Shown here piece by piece: positions 63,969-64,000 of a stretch of DNA of 64,000 nt. The stretch is from Styela clava. Lineage: Eukaryota > Chordata > Ascidiacea > Stolidobranchia > Styelidae. Position 1 is the first letter of the stretch, and the number at the start of each line of letters is the position of its first letter. Made by a program: the position numbers and the translations under genes. Location: contig NC_135250.1 in NCBI RefSeq assembly GCF_964204865.1, positions 14,694,001 to 14,758,000 of the forward strand, in the 5' to 3' direction. The notes under the pieces are model-generated. The model searched no databases. It had not been told where the DNA came from and saw nothing but the letters and a program-made list of their open reading frames with translations.

Positions 63969-64000
63969 CTTTGGAAAAAAAACAAATAACATAATGGATA

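Noticed and set aside
1..64000. CRISPR arrays, operons, prokaryotic defence genes or viral genes
   Set aside because: Every gene is intron-split with GT..AG sites, and I saw no spaced direct-repeat arrays, retroviral or viral replication genes.

Overview
This window is nuclear DNA from an animal. Every gene is split into many short exons with GT..AG introns, the DNA is AT-rich, and introns and spacers carry many small DNA transposons. The proteins are metazoan orthologues: LONRF, SPTY2D1, PDE10A, SNW1 and a HELZ2-like helicase. The fairly compact layout (introns mostly 0.2-0.7 kb) would suit an invertebrate deuterostome such as a tunicate, but this is a guess and the sequence alone does not fix the species.

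Layout. 1-5265: spacer with no convincing gene. 5266-12203 (+): LONRF, a double-RING/TPR/LON ubiquitin-ligase-type protein, 13 exons, 609 aa. 12204-15533: spacer with degenerate repeats, ending in a promoter-like block. 15534-23598 (+): SPTY2D1 (Spt2 histone chaperone), 12 exons, 684 aa. 23599-24848: tail-to-tail spacer with a strong hairpin. 24849-34792 (-): PDE10A, a GAF-GAF cyclic nucleotide phosphodiesterase, 11 exons, 869 aa; one 5.1-kb intron holds four hAT-type elements nested inside each other. 34793-36448: head-to-head spacer with two short hAT remnants. 36449-46342 (+): SNW1/SKIP, a spliceosome and transcription factor, 14 exons, 527 aa; its first coding exon is only 17 nt and lies 2.9 kb upstream of exon 2. 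46343-48618: tail-to-tail spacer with a tRNA-derived SINE. 48619-63968 (-, 5' part outside the window): HELZ2-like RNB plus UPF1-type helicase, 19 exons visible, about 1,039 codons.

All five gene models were built by joining exons by eye at splice sites. In each, the reading phase is kept across every junction, which is strong internal support. The genes do not form one pathway; they are ordinary neighbours (ubiquitin ligase, chromatin, cyclic-nucleotide signalling, splicing, RNA helicase).

I did not find a new multi-gene system. The most notable structures are mobile: the four-level nested hAT stack in PDE10A intron 8 (two levels with perfect 8-bp target duplications), a foldback element in SNW1 intron 1, a mariner-type MITE with GC-rich inverted blocks and a piggyBac-type MITE in the HELZ2-like gene, and tRNA-derived SINEs.
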